Positions 30,849 through 38,976 of a stretch of DNA of 39,473 bases are shown one piece after another. Each line of letters opens with the position of its first letter. Positions within the stretch are counted from its first letter, which is position 1. This DNA is from an uncultured Verrucomicrobiota bacterium (lineage in GTDB: Bacteria > Verrucomicrobiota > Kiritimatiellia > CAIVKH01), in contig CALKUH010000055.1 in NCBI GenBank assembly GCA_937996795.1, positions 1-39,473 of the forward strand, in the 5' to 3' direction. The position numbers were made by a program, and so were the translations under genes. A model generated the notes under the pieces. It had not been told where the DNA came from. It made no database searches and saw only the letters and a program-made list of their open reading frames with translations.

Positions 30849-33392
30849 TCAGCGCCACTGGTGCTTCGGATATTTCCGCTGCAGTTCCTGTTTGATGCGC
30901 GGGTAGTAGTCGTGCCAGAAGCCGGCCATGTCCTGTGTGATCTGCACCGGGCGCTGGCTCGGGGCGAGGATGTGGATCGTGAGCGGGACGCGGCCCATCG
31001 CGATGGCGGGCGTCTCGCGCAGGCCGAACAGATTCTGGATCGTGGCTGCGAAATACGGCGGTGTCTCGCCGGAGTAGGTGATTTTCGCGGTGCGCCCGGA
31101 GGGCAGGCCGATGCGTTCCGGCGCGTGCTTGTCCAGCAACGCGCGCTGCGCCGGGTTGAGCCAGTCGTGCACGAACGGCCAGACGTCGCGATCCTTGATG
31201 TCTTTGTAGCTGACCGCGCCGTGGCAGATGTGCGCGATCATGAGTTTCCGGTCCTCCGCCGTCACGATGGGCAGGCCCAGCTCCGGACACCAGGCGGCGA
31301 GCGCGTTGACGCGCAGCAGCCATTGCTCCACGGCCTCGTCCCACTGTTTCAGCACGAGCTCCCCGCCGAGCACGCGATCGGCGAGCAACTCCGCCGCCGC
31401 ATCGGCGGGCGGCTGGTCGCTGCGCTTGCTCTCCAGCACGAGGTCGCGGAAGAGCAGGCGGTGTTCGGCGTACGCCCGGCGCGTGGCGTCGTCCCACACC
31501 GCGGTCGTTTCCTCGCGGAAGCCCGATGGGAACAACTCGCGCAGCCATTCGGGGTTGACCGCGGTGGCCAGCGACAACTGCACCTCGACCTCGCGGCCCT
31601 CGATTTCGTTCACCTCGGCGGCGACGAACAGCGGGCTTTTCTGCACGACGCTGTTTCGCGCGAGGGATCCCTTCCGGTTGTGGACCAGCCGGCAGCGCAG
31701 CGTGCCGCCGTCGAGCCGTCGCGCGAGGTGGTCGGCGAATCCGGTGAGCACGCATTTCTGGATCGCCTCATCGTCCGCGGGCGACGCGGAAAGGGGCAGG
31801 CCCTGCGCCTCGGCTAGTTTCATGAAGTAGTGGAACAGCGGGCGCACCTGCCGCGCCGCCTGTGCGTGGACGCCGACCCGGCGGCAGGCATCGAGGTTGA
31901 AGTTGTTCTTCTCGGCGTAGGACCACGCGCGCATCAGCACGAAGAAATCCGACGCGGCGTGTTCGCCGAACAAATCCTCCCGTCGGCTCGTCGAGTCGCG
32001 ATCCGTGCGGCGCACGAGGATGTCGCGGCCCTGCGTGAGCGCGGCGATCAGCGCGACCTGCCGCACCCCGCCGTACTGCCCCGCCGCGATCAGCATGCGC
32101 GCGTAGCGTGGATGGACCGGGAAGGCGAGCATCCGGCGGCCGAGTTCCGTGATGTCGCCCGTTTGTTCGTCTGCCGCGCCGAGGTCGCGCAGCAGCGTTT
32201 CTGCGCGCTGGAGCGTCTTGTCGTCGGGTTTTTCGAGCCACGGGAAATTCCAGACGTTGGAAAAGCCCGCCGCCTTCAGCGAGAGCACGACCTCGGCGAG
32301 GTCGAGGCGCCGCACCTCGGGCAGCTCCTGCGCGGCGCGGCCCCGGTGCTCGATTTCGCTCCAGAGGCGGATGCAGCGGCCCGGCGCCGTGCGGCCCGCG
32401 CGGCCCGCGCGCTGGTCGGCGGAGGCGCGGCTGATCTTTTCAATGAGCAGCGTATTGATGCCGCGGTGCGGGTCGTAGCGCGGAATGCGCGCGAGGCCCG
32501 CGTCGATGACGAGGCGCACGCCGTCGATGGTGAGCGAGGTTTCCGCGACATTGGTCGCGACGATGATCTTGCGGCGCTCCTGGCGCGCCACGGCCAGGTC
32601 CTGCTGGTCCGGCGGCAGGTCGCCGTGCAGCGGGAGGATGATGCAGCCCGCGGCCTCGGGGGTGTTTTGCAGGGCGGCGATCGTGCGGCTGATTTCAAAC
32701 GCGCCGGGCATGAACACCAGCGCGTCGCCTTCCGCGCCGCCGCGCGCGGCTTCGGCGAACGCCGTGGCCGCCTGCTCCCATACCGGGATGTCGTCCCGCG
32801 GATCGCGCGCGGGCGGCTCGCCCCGGTAGCGGATGTCCACCGAGAAGGTGCGCCCGCGCGATTCCAGCACGTCGCAGGGCTTGAGGTAGTCCTCCACGAG
32901 GCCGATGTCGAGCGTCGCGGACATGACAATCAGGCCGAGGTCCGGGCGGCGGGTCTGCTGCAGGGTCCGCGCGCGGGCGAGGGTGATGTCGCCGTAGAGG
33001 TGCCGCTCGTGGAATTCGTCGAACACGATGCAGGACACGCCGCGCAGGTCCGGGTCCGACAGAAGCTGGCGCAGCAGGATGCCTTCGGTCACATAGCGGA
33101 TGCGCGTGGCGGGCGACGTGACGTCCTCGAAGCGGATCTGGTAGCCGACGTCCGCGCCGAGCTTCACCCCGCGCTCGTGCGCCACGCGGGCGGCGAGCAG
33201 GCGTGCGGCGATGCGGCGCGGTTGCAGGATCACGACTTCGCCGTTCCCAAGCAGGCCGCGGTCGAGCAGCATTTGCGGGACCTGCGTGGATTTGCCTGAT
33301 CCGGTGGGGGCCTGGACGATCAGGCGGCGGTTGCGCGGATACGCGGCGACCAGCGACGACTCGATCTCATAGATGGGCAAACGCTCCGACAT
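30849..33392 (-). CDS. hrpB: ATP-dependent RNA helicase HrpB
   Basis: 847 residues, normal for HrpB. Motifs: QAPTGSGKSTQVPQ (I), LQPRRIAARLLA (Ia), RYVTEGILLRQL, FDEFHER (II), MSATLD (III), MPGAFEISRTI (IV), ATNVAETSLTIDGVRLVID (V) and SADQRAGRAGRTAPG (VI). The C-terminal HrpB-specific part is present: KITYSGETPPYFAATIQNLFGL, TPAIAMGRVPLTIHILAP, QITQDMAGFWHDYYPRIK and KYPKHQW. ATG 33392 gives the family N-terminus; a GTG at 33410 in frame is possible and neither has a good ribosome binding site. Acts in the cytoplasm; its RNA substrates are poorly known. It converges on the NlpC-like gene and is divergent from rlmI. Confidence 0.95.
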   Translation of the reverse strand: MSERLPIYEIESSLVAAYPRNRRLIVQAPTGSGKSTQVPQMLLDRGLLGNGEVVILQPRRIAARLLAARVAHERGVKLGADVGYQIRFEDVTSPATRIRYVTEGILLRQLLSDPDLRGVSCIVFDEFHERHLYGDITLARARTLQQTRRPDLGLIVMSATLDIGLVEDYLKPCDVLESRGRTFSVDIRYRGEPPARDPRDDIPVWEQAATAFAEAARGGAEGDALVFMPGAFEISRTIAALQNTPEAAGCIILPLHGDLPPDQQDLAVARQERRKIIVATNVAETSLTIDGVRLVIDAGLARIPRYDPHRGINTLLIEKISRASADQRAGRAGRTAPGRCIRLWSEIEHRGRAAQELPEVRRLDLAEVVLSLKAAGFSNVWNFPWLEKPDDKTLQRAETLLRDLGAADEQTGDITELGRRMLAFPVHPRYARMLIAAGQYGGVRQVALIAALTQGRDILVRRTDRDSTSRREDLFGEHAASDFFVLMRAWSYAEKNNFNLDACRRVGVHAQAARQVRPLFHYFMKLAEAQGLPLSASPADDEAIQKCVLTGFADHLARRLDGGTLRCRLVHNRKGSLARNSVVQKSPLFVAAEVNEIEGREVEVQLSLATAVNPEWLRELFPSGFREETTAVWDDATRRAYAEHRLLFRDLVLESKRSDQPPADAAAELLADRVLGGELVLKQWDEAVEQWLLRVNALAAWCPELGLPIVTAEDRKLMIAHICHGAVSYKDIKDRDVWPFVHDWLNPAQRALLDKHAPERIGLPSGRTAKITYSGETPPYFAATIQNLFGLRETPAIAMGRVPLTIHILAPSQRPVQITQDMAGFWHDYYPRIKQELQRKYPKHQWR

Positions 33393-33522
33393 GGCGCGCG
33401 AGTTGGCCACAATCCGCAAGGGGCTGCAAGCCCGGGCGGTGCGGACGATCCCCGGTTTTCGCGATCGTGAGTTTGTAGCTTGCTGATGCAGATCGACCCG
33501 GTTGAGTGAACAATCAGCCATG

Positions 33523-33607
33523 TGGAGTGCGGCGGCTTGACGCCGCTCTGATTGGCGCGGCCCGTCGAGCCGGGCCGCAGATAGCGCGGTCAAGCCCGCG
33601 CACTCCA
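33523..33607. repeat. 85-bp inverted-repeat element
   Basis: TGGAGTGCGGCGGCTTGACG at the left faces GCGGTCAAGCCCGCGCACTCCA at the right, with GGCCCG/CGGGCC in the centre. It could form a cruciform or a large hairpin. It lies in the 330-bp hrpB-rlmI spacer (33393-33722), which contains no gene. Confidence 0.85.
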
Positions 33608-33722
33608 GAGCATCGCGTTGCGATGCGTCCGAAAAACGGGGAACGTCCCCGGGCGGTGCGGCGCGTCCGGTGTATTTCTGCTGGCCCGGGCGCGGGGTTT
33701 CGCGGATGCTGCGAGGCCTGCC

Positions 33723-34931
33723 ATGAATCCACCGCGCCTGATCGCTCACCTGAAGAAAGACCGGGAAAAACCGCTGCGCCACGGACATCCGTGGATATTT
33801 TCCGGCGCGATTGCGCGGTGGGAGGGCGATTCGTCCGCGCCGGGGCCCGCGGATGTGGTGTCGGCGGCGGGGGAGTGGCTGGGGCGCGGATTTGCGCACC
33901 CGCGCAGCAACCTGGCCGTGCGGGTGCTGACGCGACGGGAAGGCGAGGCGTTGGATGCGGGGCTGATCGCGGACCGGCTGGACCAGGCGCTGGAATTGCG
34001 CGAACGCCTGTTCGGCCCCGTGGGGTTCGAGGGCCACACCGATGCCTACCGGCTTGTGTTTTCGGAGGCGGACGGACTGTCCGGTTTGATCATCGACCGT
34101 TATGCGGAGGTCCTGTCGATCCGCGTCGGCGCCGCGGCATGGCTGCCGTGGCTGCCGTTCATCCGCGAGCACCTCGCCGCGCGCACGGGCTTGCGCCGCG
34201 TCCATTTCGCCGCCGAACCCGACGCGCGCGACCGCGAGGATCTCGACGAAACCCTCGTGCGCGCCGAGAGCCGCCACGCGCCCGACAGCGTCCGCATCCG
34301 CGAGTCCGGCTTCCGCTACGACGTGGACGTGGCCGGAGGCCAGAAGACCGGGTTCTATCTCGACCAGCGCGACAGCCGTGTGCGCGTGGCCGCGTATGCG
34401 CCCGGGTGCGAGGTGCTGAGCGCCTATTGCTATTCGGGGTCGTTCGAGGTGCACGCCGCCGCGTCTGGCGCCGCGTCGATCATCGGGCTCGACAGTTCCG
34501 CCCCCGCGTTGGAACGGGCGCGCGCACACCATGCGCTGAACGAATTGCGGACGCCGGTCGACTACCGCGACGCCGACGTGCCGGTGGCGTTGCGCAAGTT
34601 TCGCGACGAGGCGCGTTCGTTCGATCTCATCATCCTTGATCCCCCGCGCTTCGTGAACAATCCCGCGCAGTTGGAGAAGGGCATGCGAGCCTACAAGGAC
34701 ATCAACCTGCTCGCGTTGAAGCTGCTGCGCCCGGGCGGCGTCCTCGCGACGTTTTCCTGCTCCGGCTGGGTGACGGGCGAGCAGTTGAACCTTGCGCTGA
34801 GCTGGGCGGCCACGGATGCGCGCCGCGACGTGCAGGTGTTGGAGACGCTGGCGCAGCCGCCGGACCACCCGGTGCTCGTGTCGTTCCCCGAAGGCGCCTA
34901 CCTGCACGGCCTCATTGCGCGGGCGCTGTAA
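33723..34931 (+). CDS. rlmI: 23S rRNA m5C methyltransferase RlmI-like
   Basis: 402 residues, S-adenosylmethionine-dependent. The N-terminal PUA domain opens LKKDREKPLRHGHPWIFSGAIARWEG. A linker carries YRLVFSEADGLSGLIIDRY. The Rossmann domain has GGQKTGFYLDQRDSR, VLSAYCYSGSFEVHAA (motif I), GLDSS, LIILDPPRF (motif IV), RAYKDINLLALKLL and FSCSGW (motif VI, with the catalytic Cys); it ends DHPVLVSFPEGAYL. This order matches RlmI, which makes m5C1962 in E. coli 23S rRNA, so I use the name for orthology. The start follows an 85-bp repeat, with no strong ribosome binding site. It ends 9 bp tail-to-tail from the PEGA kinase gene. Confidence 0.93.
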   Translation: MNPPRLIAHLKKDREKPLRHGHPWIFSGAIARWEGDSSAPGPADVVSAAGEWLGRGFAHPRSNLAVRVLTRREGEALDAGLIADRLDQALELRERLFGPVGFEGHTDAYRLVFSEADGLSGLIIDRYAEVLSIRVGAAAWLPWLPFIREHLAARTGLRRVHFAAEPDARDREDLDETLVRAESRHAPDSVRIRESGFRYDVDVAGGQKTGFYLDQRDSRVRVAAYAPGCEVLSAYCYSGSFEVHAAASGAASIIGLDSSAPALERARAHHALNELRTPVDYRDADVPVALRKFRDEARSFDLIILDPPRFVNNPAQLEKGMRAYKDINLLALKLLRPGGVLATFSCSGWVTGEQLNLALSWAATDARRDVQVLETLAQPPDHPVLVSFPEGAYLHGLIARAL

Positions 34932-34940
34932 CGGGGCTTG

Positions 34941-37271
34941 TTACGGCGCGTATTGGGCGGGCTTCAGCTCGACCGTGATGGTTTCGCTTGCGCCGGGCTT
35001 GAGCAGGTGCACGTCGATCGTGTGGGGTTCCATGCCCGGGGCGATTACGGTGAGCTTCTGGGGCACAAACGCATCGATGGTGAGGGGTTCGCCGGTTTTC
35101 CCGATGGGCACGTCGCGGCCGAACACCGTCTTGCGCCACCCCTGCGCGAACTGGCCGTCGCGGAGCCGATACACATCCGCCGCGACGGTGCTTTTGATCG
35201 TGAGTTGCGCCGGGTGCGGCAGCAGGCGCAAGGTGACGGTCTTCTGGTCCCGGTCCCGCAAGGTGAGCGTTTCCGTTTTGGAGGGATCGTAGCCTTCGAC
35301 GGTCAGGTCCACCGGGAGAGCCTGTTCGAGCTGCTTGACGAGGTTGGACCACGGGAAGGAGACGTTCTCGAACCGGCTGGTTCCGACGCGCAGGATGCCA
35401 CCCCTCGGCCGGTGCTCCGGCGCGATGGTGCGGCCCGGCACGTCCAGCAGCACGGTCAGCAACGCGGATTGCTCTTCCAGCGGCGGGGCCTCGAGCTTGG
35501 CCTCGCCGTTCGGCGGGACCTCGACCGTGAGATCCATCAGGCGGTAGCCGGGCCGCCGTAGTTGCAGCGAGCGCGTGCCCGCCGGCGTTTGCCGGATCCA
35601 CTCGCCCGTGCGACCGATCAGCTTGTTCTGTTCATACACCTCCGCCTGCAGCGCGCTGGCGATCAGCATCGCGCCGGGCAGCGGGGCGAGTTCGACGCGC
35701 CACTCTTCCGGGAATTGCTCGGTCAGCGTCACCTTGCGCGAGGCCGGCGCGTAGTTCGTCCGCGTGACGATGATTTCGTAGGCGCCCACCGGCAGCTTGT
35801 ACGTGAGTTTGTTGCCCGCCGCATCCGGGGCCGGCGCGGCGATTTTCCGGCTGTTCGCATCCAGGATCGACACCTGGTCGCGCTCCGCGTCGAGCAGGCT
35901 CAGGAAGCCGAACGCCTCCTCCAGTGCGACCGACCAGCGCCTCGGTTGTCCTTCCTCGACCGCGACATCCTGTTCGAGCGCGCGAAAGCCGGGCGCCTCC
36001 ACGCGGAACCGGTACACGCCCGGCTTGAGATTAAGCGTCGCGCCGGCGCGGCCATGCACCTTTGTTTCGGCCACGACCTCGCTGCCGCGCAGGACGGTGA
36101 GCGACGCGCCGGCCGGTTTGGCCTCCACCGTGAACGGGATCACGACATCGGCCGGATCGGTTGTCCGTTCAACCGCGGGCGCGGCGGATGCCGGTTCCGC
36201 CTCGGTGCGCGGCGCCGGGCCGCGCAGCAGGAAGACCGCTGCACCCGTGACCAGCGAGGCGGCGACGGCGACCACCGCGAGCGCGGGGATGCGGCGGTGC
36301 ACGGGCGTGTTCATCGCGAGCAGGTCGCGCTTCAGGAGTTCCGCCGACGGATAGCGCTCCTCGACGTTGCGTTTCAGGCAGCGCGCGAGGATGTGGTCCC
36401 ACCGGCGGCTCACGCCCTGCTTCGAGGGCGGATCGTAGGTGCCCTCGGGTTTGTGGCCGGTCAGCATCCGGTAGAGGATCAGGCCGAGCGCATACAGGTC
36501 GCTTCGCGCGTCAATCGCGCCCCCCGTCTTCTGCTCCGGGCTCATGTAGTCGTAGGTGCCGAGCAGGGAAACCGTGCTGCCGCCCGCCGTGTTCACCTCG
36601 GTGGCCTCCGCGTCGGACGAGAGGTTGCGCACGGGCACGGACGTCAGGTGCGTGGAGCGGTCGATGACGGCGCGGATGTAGTCGGTGCCAACGATCTTCG
36701 CGAGGCCGAAGTCGGCGATTTTGACGCGCAGCTCCGGTTCGGGCGCGGGCGCGCCGCCGCCGGGCGGCGGGTTGCTTCCGGCGTCCGGCTTGTGGATCAG
36801 GATGTTGCCGGGCTTGAGGTCGCGGTGGATGATCGCGCCCGCGGGAAACGTGTGCGCATACGCCAGCGCGTCGCACAACTGGATCGCCATGCTGAGGACG
36901 GTTCGCTCCGGCAGCTTGTTGCCCCACGCGAGTTCGTCGTCGAGCGTGCGCGGCGCGCCGTCGGGCCCCGACACATAGTCCATTACGAGGTAATAGCGGC
37001 CCTGTTCCTCGCCGAAGTTGTGCACGCGGACGATGCCCGGGTGCTCGAGGTCCGCCATCACGCGCGCCTCGATGCGGAAGCGGTCGATGAACGTCGCGTC
37101 CTGCGACACGTCCGTCGGCAGGATTTTCAGCGCATAGCGTTTGCGCAGGTGCTGGTGCTCGACGAGATAGACCTCGCCCATGCCGCCCGCGCCCAGCGGA
37201 CGAATCACGCGGTAGGCGCCGAGCTGGTCGCCGGCCTTCAGGATGTACACGGTTTTGGTTGCGGCGCTCAT
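34941..37271 (-). CDS. Membrane Ser/Thr protein kinase with PEGA domains
   Basis: 776 residues. A PknB-type cytoplasmic kinase domain (residues 15-325) has LGAGGMGEVYLV, Lys49, HRDLKPGN (149-156), IADFGLAK, an activation segment with LGTYDYMSPEQ and DLYALGLILYRMLTG. A long Pro/Gly insert (GSNPPPGGGAPAPEPE) sits between the catalytic loop and DFG. One membrane segment is at about 343-365. Outside follow repeated PEGA-type modules (GASLTVLRGSEVVAETKVHG, GVYRFRVEAPGFRALEQD, GAYEIIVTRTNYAPASRK). By family knowledge such receptors sense envelope signals. It overlaps the upstream cyclase-FHA gene by 4 bp, so the two are coupled. Confidence 0.95.
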   Translation of the reverse strand: MSAATKTVYILKAGDQLGAYRVIRPLGAGGMGEVYLVEHQHLRKRYALKILPTDVSQDATFIDRFRIEARVMADLEHPGIVRVHNFGEEQGRYYLVMDYVSGPDGAPRTLDDELAWGNKLPERTVLSMAIQLCDALAYAHTFPAGAIIHRDLKPGNILIHKPDAGSNPPPGGGAPAPEPELRVKIADFGLAKIVGTDYIRAVIDRSTHLTSVPVRNLSSDAEATEVNTAGGSTVSLLGTYDYMSPEQKTGGAIDARSDLYALGLILYRMLTGHKPEGTYDPPSKQGVSRRWDHILARCLKRNVEERYPSAELLKRDLLAMNTPVHRRIPALAVVAVAASLVTGAAVFLLRGPAPRTEAEPASAAPAVERTTDPADVVIPFTVEAKPAGASLTVLRGSEVVAETKVHGRAGATLNLKPGVYRFRVEAPGFRALEQDVAVEEGQPRRWSVALEEAFGFLSLLDAERDQVSILDANSRKIAAPAPDAAGNKLTYKLPVGAYEIIVTRTNYAPASRKVTLTEQFPEEWRVELAPLPGAMLIASALQAEVYEQNKLIGRTGEWIRQTPAGTRSLQLRRPGYRLMDLTVEVPPNGEAKLEAPPLEEQSALLTVLLDVPGRTIAPEHRPRGGILRVGTSRFENVSFPWSNLVKQLEQALPVDLTVEGYDPSKTETLTLRDRDQKTVTLRLLPHPAQLTIKSTVAADVYRLRDGQFAQGWRKTVFGRDVPIGKTGEPLTIDAFVPQKLTVIAPGMEPHTIDVHLLKPGASETITVELKPAQYAP

Positions 37272-38194
37272 AGCTGGGCCACCTCGCGCCGCAGCGTCAG
37301 GCGCAGGCAGGTCGGCGCGGCGGGGTCGACTTCGCGGCCGAGCGCGAGCACGCCGTTGCTCGTCAGTTCGAGTTCGTCGCGGCGGATGTGGCGCGGGCCG
37401 CCTTCCTCCATGACGACATAACTGCCGTTGGTGCTCACGTCGCGGAGGATAAAATGTTCGCGCCCGAACTCGATCTTGGCGTGCAGGCGGGAGGCGCGCG
37501 TGTCCTCCACCGTCACGTCGCACTGGCTGCTCCGTCCCATCGTCAGCGTCGGATGCTGCACATCCACCGTCCACGTCTTCTCACCCAGCGCGACGATCAG
37601 GGAGCGTTCGGTCTTCGGCAGCGCGATCGGGCCGGTCCCGGAGGCCGCCATCGTGGCTTCGCTCGAATTCCACACGATCTCGTACAAATCGAACGCGCCA
37701 TGCTGGCCCTTGATCGTGCTTTGGTCCACGAAGCGCGCCAGCGGGCGAAGCGCGCCCTCAAGCGATTCAACCGTCTGGCGCGTGGTCATGATCTGGTGCG
37801 CCTTGGACAGCGCGGCCATGCGGGCGGCCAGGTTCACCGCGTCGCCAAAGAGATCCGCGCCCTCCTCGACCACCGGCCCGCGGTGGAAGCCGATGCGCAG
37901 GCTGAGGGTATTGTGCAGCGCGCCGGCGTGGATCTGCTCCGCGAGGCGCTGGTGCATGACCACCGCCGCGAGGGCCGCCTCGTCGCCGGTCGGGAACACG
38001 CACATGATTTCATCGCCGATCGTCTTGACCACGCGTCCCTGGTGTTCGCCGACGACCTGCGTCATCGCCTTGAGGCAGGACCCCACGATGCGGCGCGCCT
38101 CGGCGTCGCCGTAGGTGGCGTAGAGCCGCGAACTGTCCACCACGTCGGCAAACAGGATCGCGACGACCTGCTCGTTGTCGTTGGATGACTTCAT
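37268..38194 (-). CDS. Class III adenylate/guanylate cyclase fused to FHA domain
   Basis: 308 residues, soluble. The cyclase domain (6-175) has metal Asp17 (FADVVDSS) and Asp61 (KTIGDEIM), the adenine-specifying Lys57 region, and GDAVNLAARM with the transition-state Asn121 and Arg125, so it is likely active. The FHA domain (about 195-300) has GRSSQCDVTV, SRLHAKI and STNGSYV, the residues that bind phosphothreonine. ATG 38194 is used because it opens directly before the cyclase; a longer frame adds 49 residues without similarity. The stop overlaps the kinase start (ATGA), so kinase phosphorylation and FHA binding probably link the two. Confidence 0.93.
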   Translation of the reverse strand: MKSSNDNEQVVAILFADVVDSSRLYATYGDAEARRIVGSCLKAMTQVVGEHQGRVVKTIGDEIMCVFPTGDEAALAAVVMHQRLAEQIHAGALHNTLSLRIGFHRGPVVEEGADLFGDAVNLAARMAALSKAHQIMTTRQTVESLEGALRPLARFVDQSTIKGQHGAFDLYEIVWNSSEATMAASGTGPIALPKTERSLIVALGEKTWTVDVQHPTLTMGRSSQCDVTVEDTRASRLHAKIEFGREHFILRDVSTNGSYVVMEEGGPRHIRRDELELTSNGVLALGREVDPAAPTCLRLTLRREVAQL

Positions 38195-38344
38195 GCCCCA
38201 GAACAGTTTGCCAGCATGGCGCAAGGCGACGGACATGGCAAGCGCAGCGCCGGTCTGAACATAATCCGAACAAACGCCTGTCCGACCCGCGCCCTTGCAT
38301 CCAGCTGCAATTCGCGGTATCAGTGCGGGCGAGTTTAGCAAGAG

Positions 38345-38421
38345 CGGGGCGTGGCTCAGCCTGGTAGAGCGTCAGGTTTGGGACCTGAAAGTCGTGGGTT
38401 CAAATCCCACCGCCCCGACCA
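38345..38421 (+). tRNA. tRNA-Pro (anticodon TGG)
   Basis: 77 nt. The acceptor stem CGGGGCG pairs with CGCCCCG and CCA is encoded. The anticodon stem TCAGG/CCTGA encloses loop TTTGGGA with anticodon TGG. T arm GTGGGTTCAAATCCCAC and D arm GCTCAGCCTGGTAGAGC are standard. Confidence 0.97.
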
Positions 38422-38475
38422 GCCTTCGCTCGGAGCAGGGCCCCGCGCGACGCATGGCAAGCCGGTGGCGTCAAC

Positions 38476-38713
38476 ATGCACGACGTTTATCTGCTTCGAA
38501 GCGAATCTGATCCAAAGCAGCGATTCATCAGAATGACCGATGATGTGCAGGCTCGATTGGCGTCCACAATTCGGGCGCCAACGCCCACACGGCGAAGTAC
38601 AGGCCATGGCGCCTGATTGCATTGGCGGCGTTGGAGTGTCGGGAACGGGCCGCAGCCATGGAGCGATATCTGAACAGGGTTCCGGGCTCGCATTTGCGCA
38701 GCGTCACCTGTGG
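38476..38713 (+). pseudogene. Frameshifted GIY-YIG nuclease relic
   Basis: From ATG 38476, frame 1 gives MHDVYLLRSESD...RMTDDVQARLAS, the start of small GIY-YIG nucleases; the GIY/YIG Gly is lost (RFIRMTDD). After a one-base shift near 38564 the frame gives HNSGANAHTAKYRPWRLIAL...ERAAAMERYL, the middle of the family. After another shift near 38673 it gives GSGLAFAQRHLW, the end. Intact members of about 85 residues often lie near tRNA genes in this group, as far as I recall. The product cannot be made, so the gene is dead. Confidence 0.8.
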
Positions 38714-38961
38714 CATTTTAATCGGCGTTGCACATGGCGACTCGAAAACCTGCCCTCACACCTGACCGTCCGTCCTCGGGGTGTGGGCGCGGAAATTCAG
38801 CGGCGTGTCGCCGACCGGCGCGATGATCTGGCGGGTGTTGTTCCGGTGGAGGTCGCATACGCCAACAACAGAAGCGCACCGATCCATTGAATATTCCGTG
38901 TGTTCCAGTCATTACTTGACCCGTCAGATATTCAGTGCGTAATGCGGGAACATGGAATCGG
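38714..38961. other. Intergenic region before the oxidoreductase gene
   Basis: No gene seen. TTGACC at 38916-38921 and TAATGC at 38940-38945 (18-bp spacing) are a possible promoter, shortly before the start codon. The stretch 38740-38880 is of low coding potential. Confidence 0.4.
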
Positions 38962-38976
38962 ATGCGGGAGGGGCGC

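Noticed and set aside
29524..31755. 743-codon minus-strand frame
   Set aside because: It runs antisense through the pseudopilin and the Cys/His gene, then through a repeat and out of frame with hrpB. Composition is antisense-like.
33393..34907. N-terminal extension of hrpB of about 500 codons
   Set aside because: The extension is antisense to rlmI and lies beyond a repeat; helicase homology starts at the ATG at 33392.
35562..37421. 619-codon plus-strand frame
   Set aside because: Antisense of the PEGA kinase; no motif, Arg-rich.
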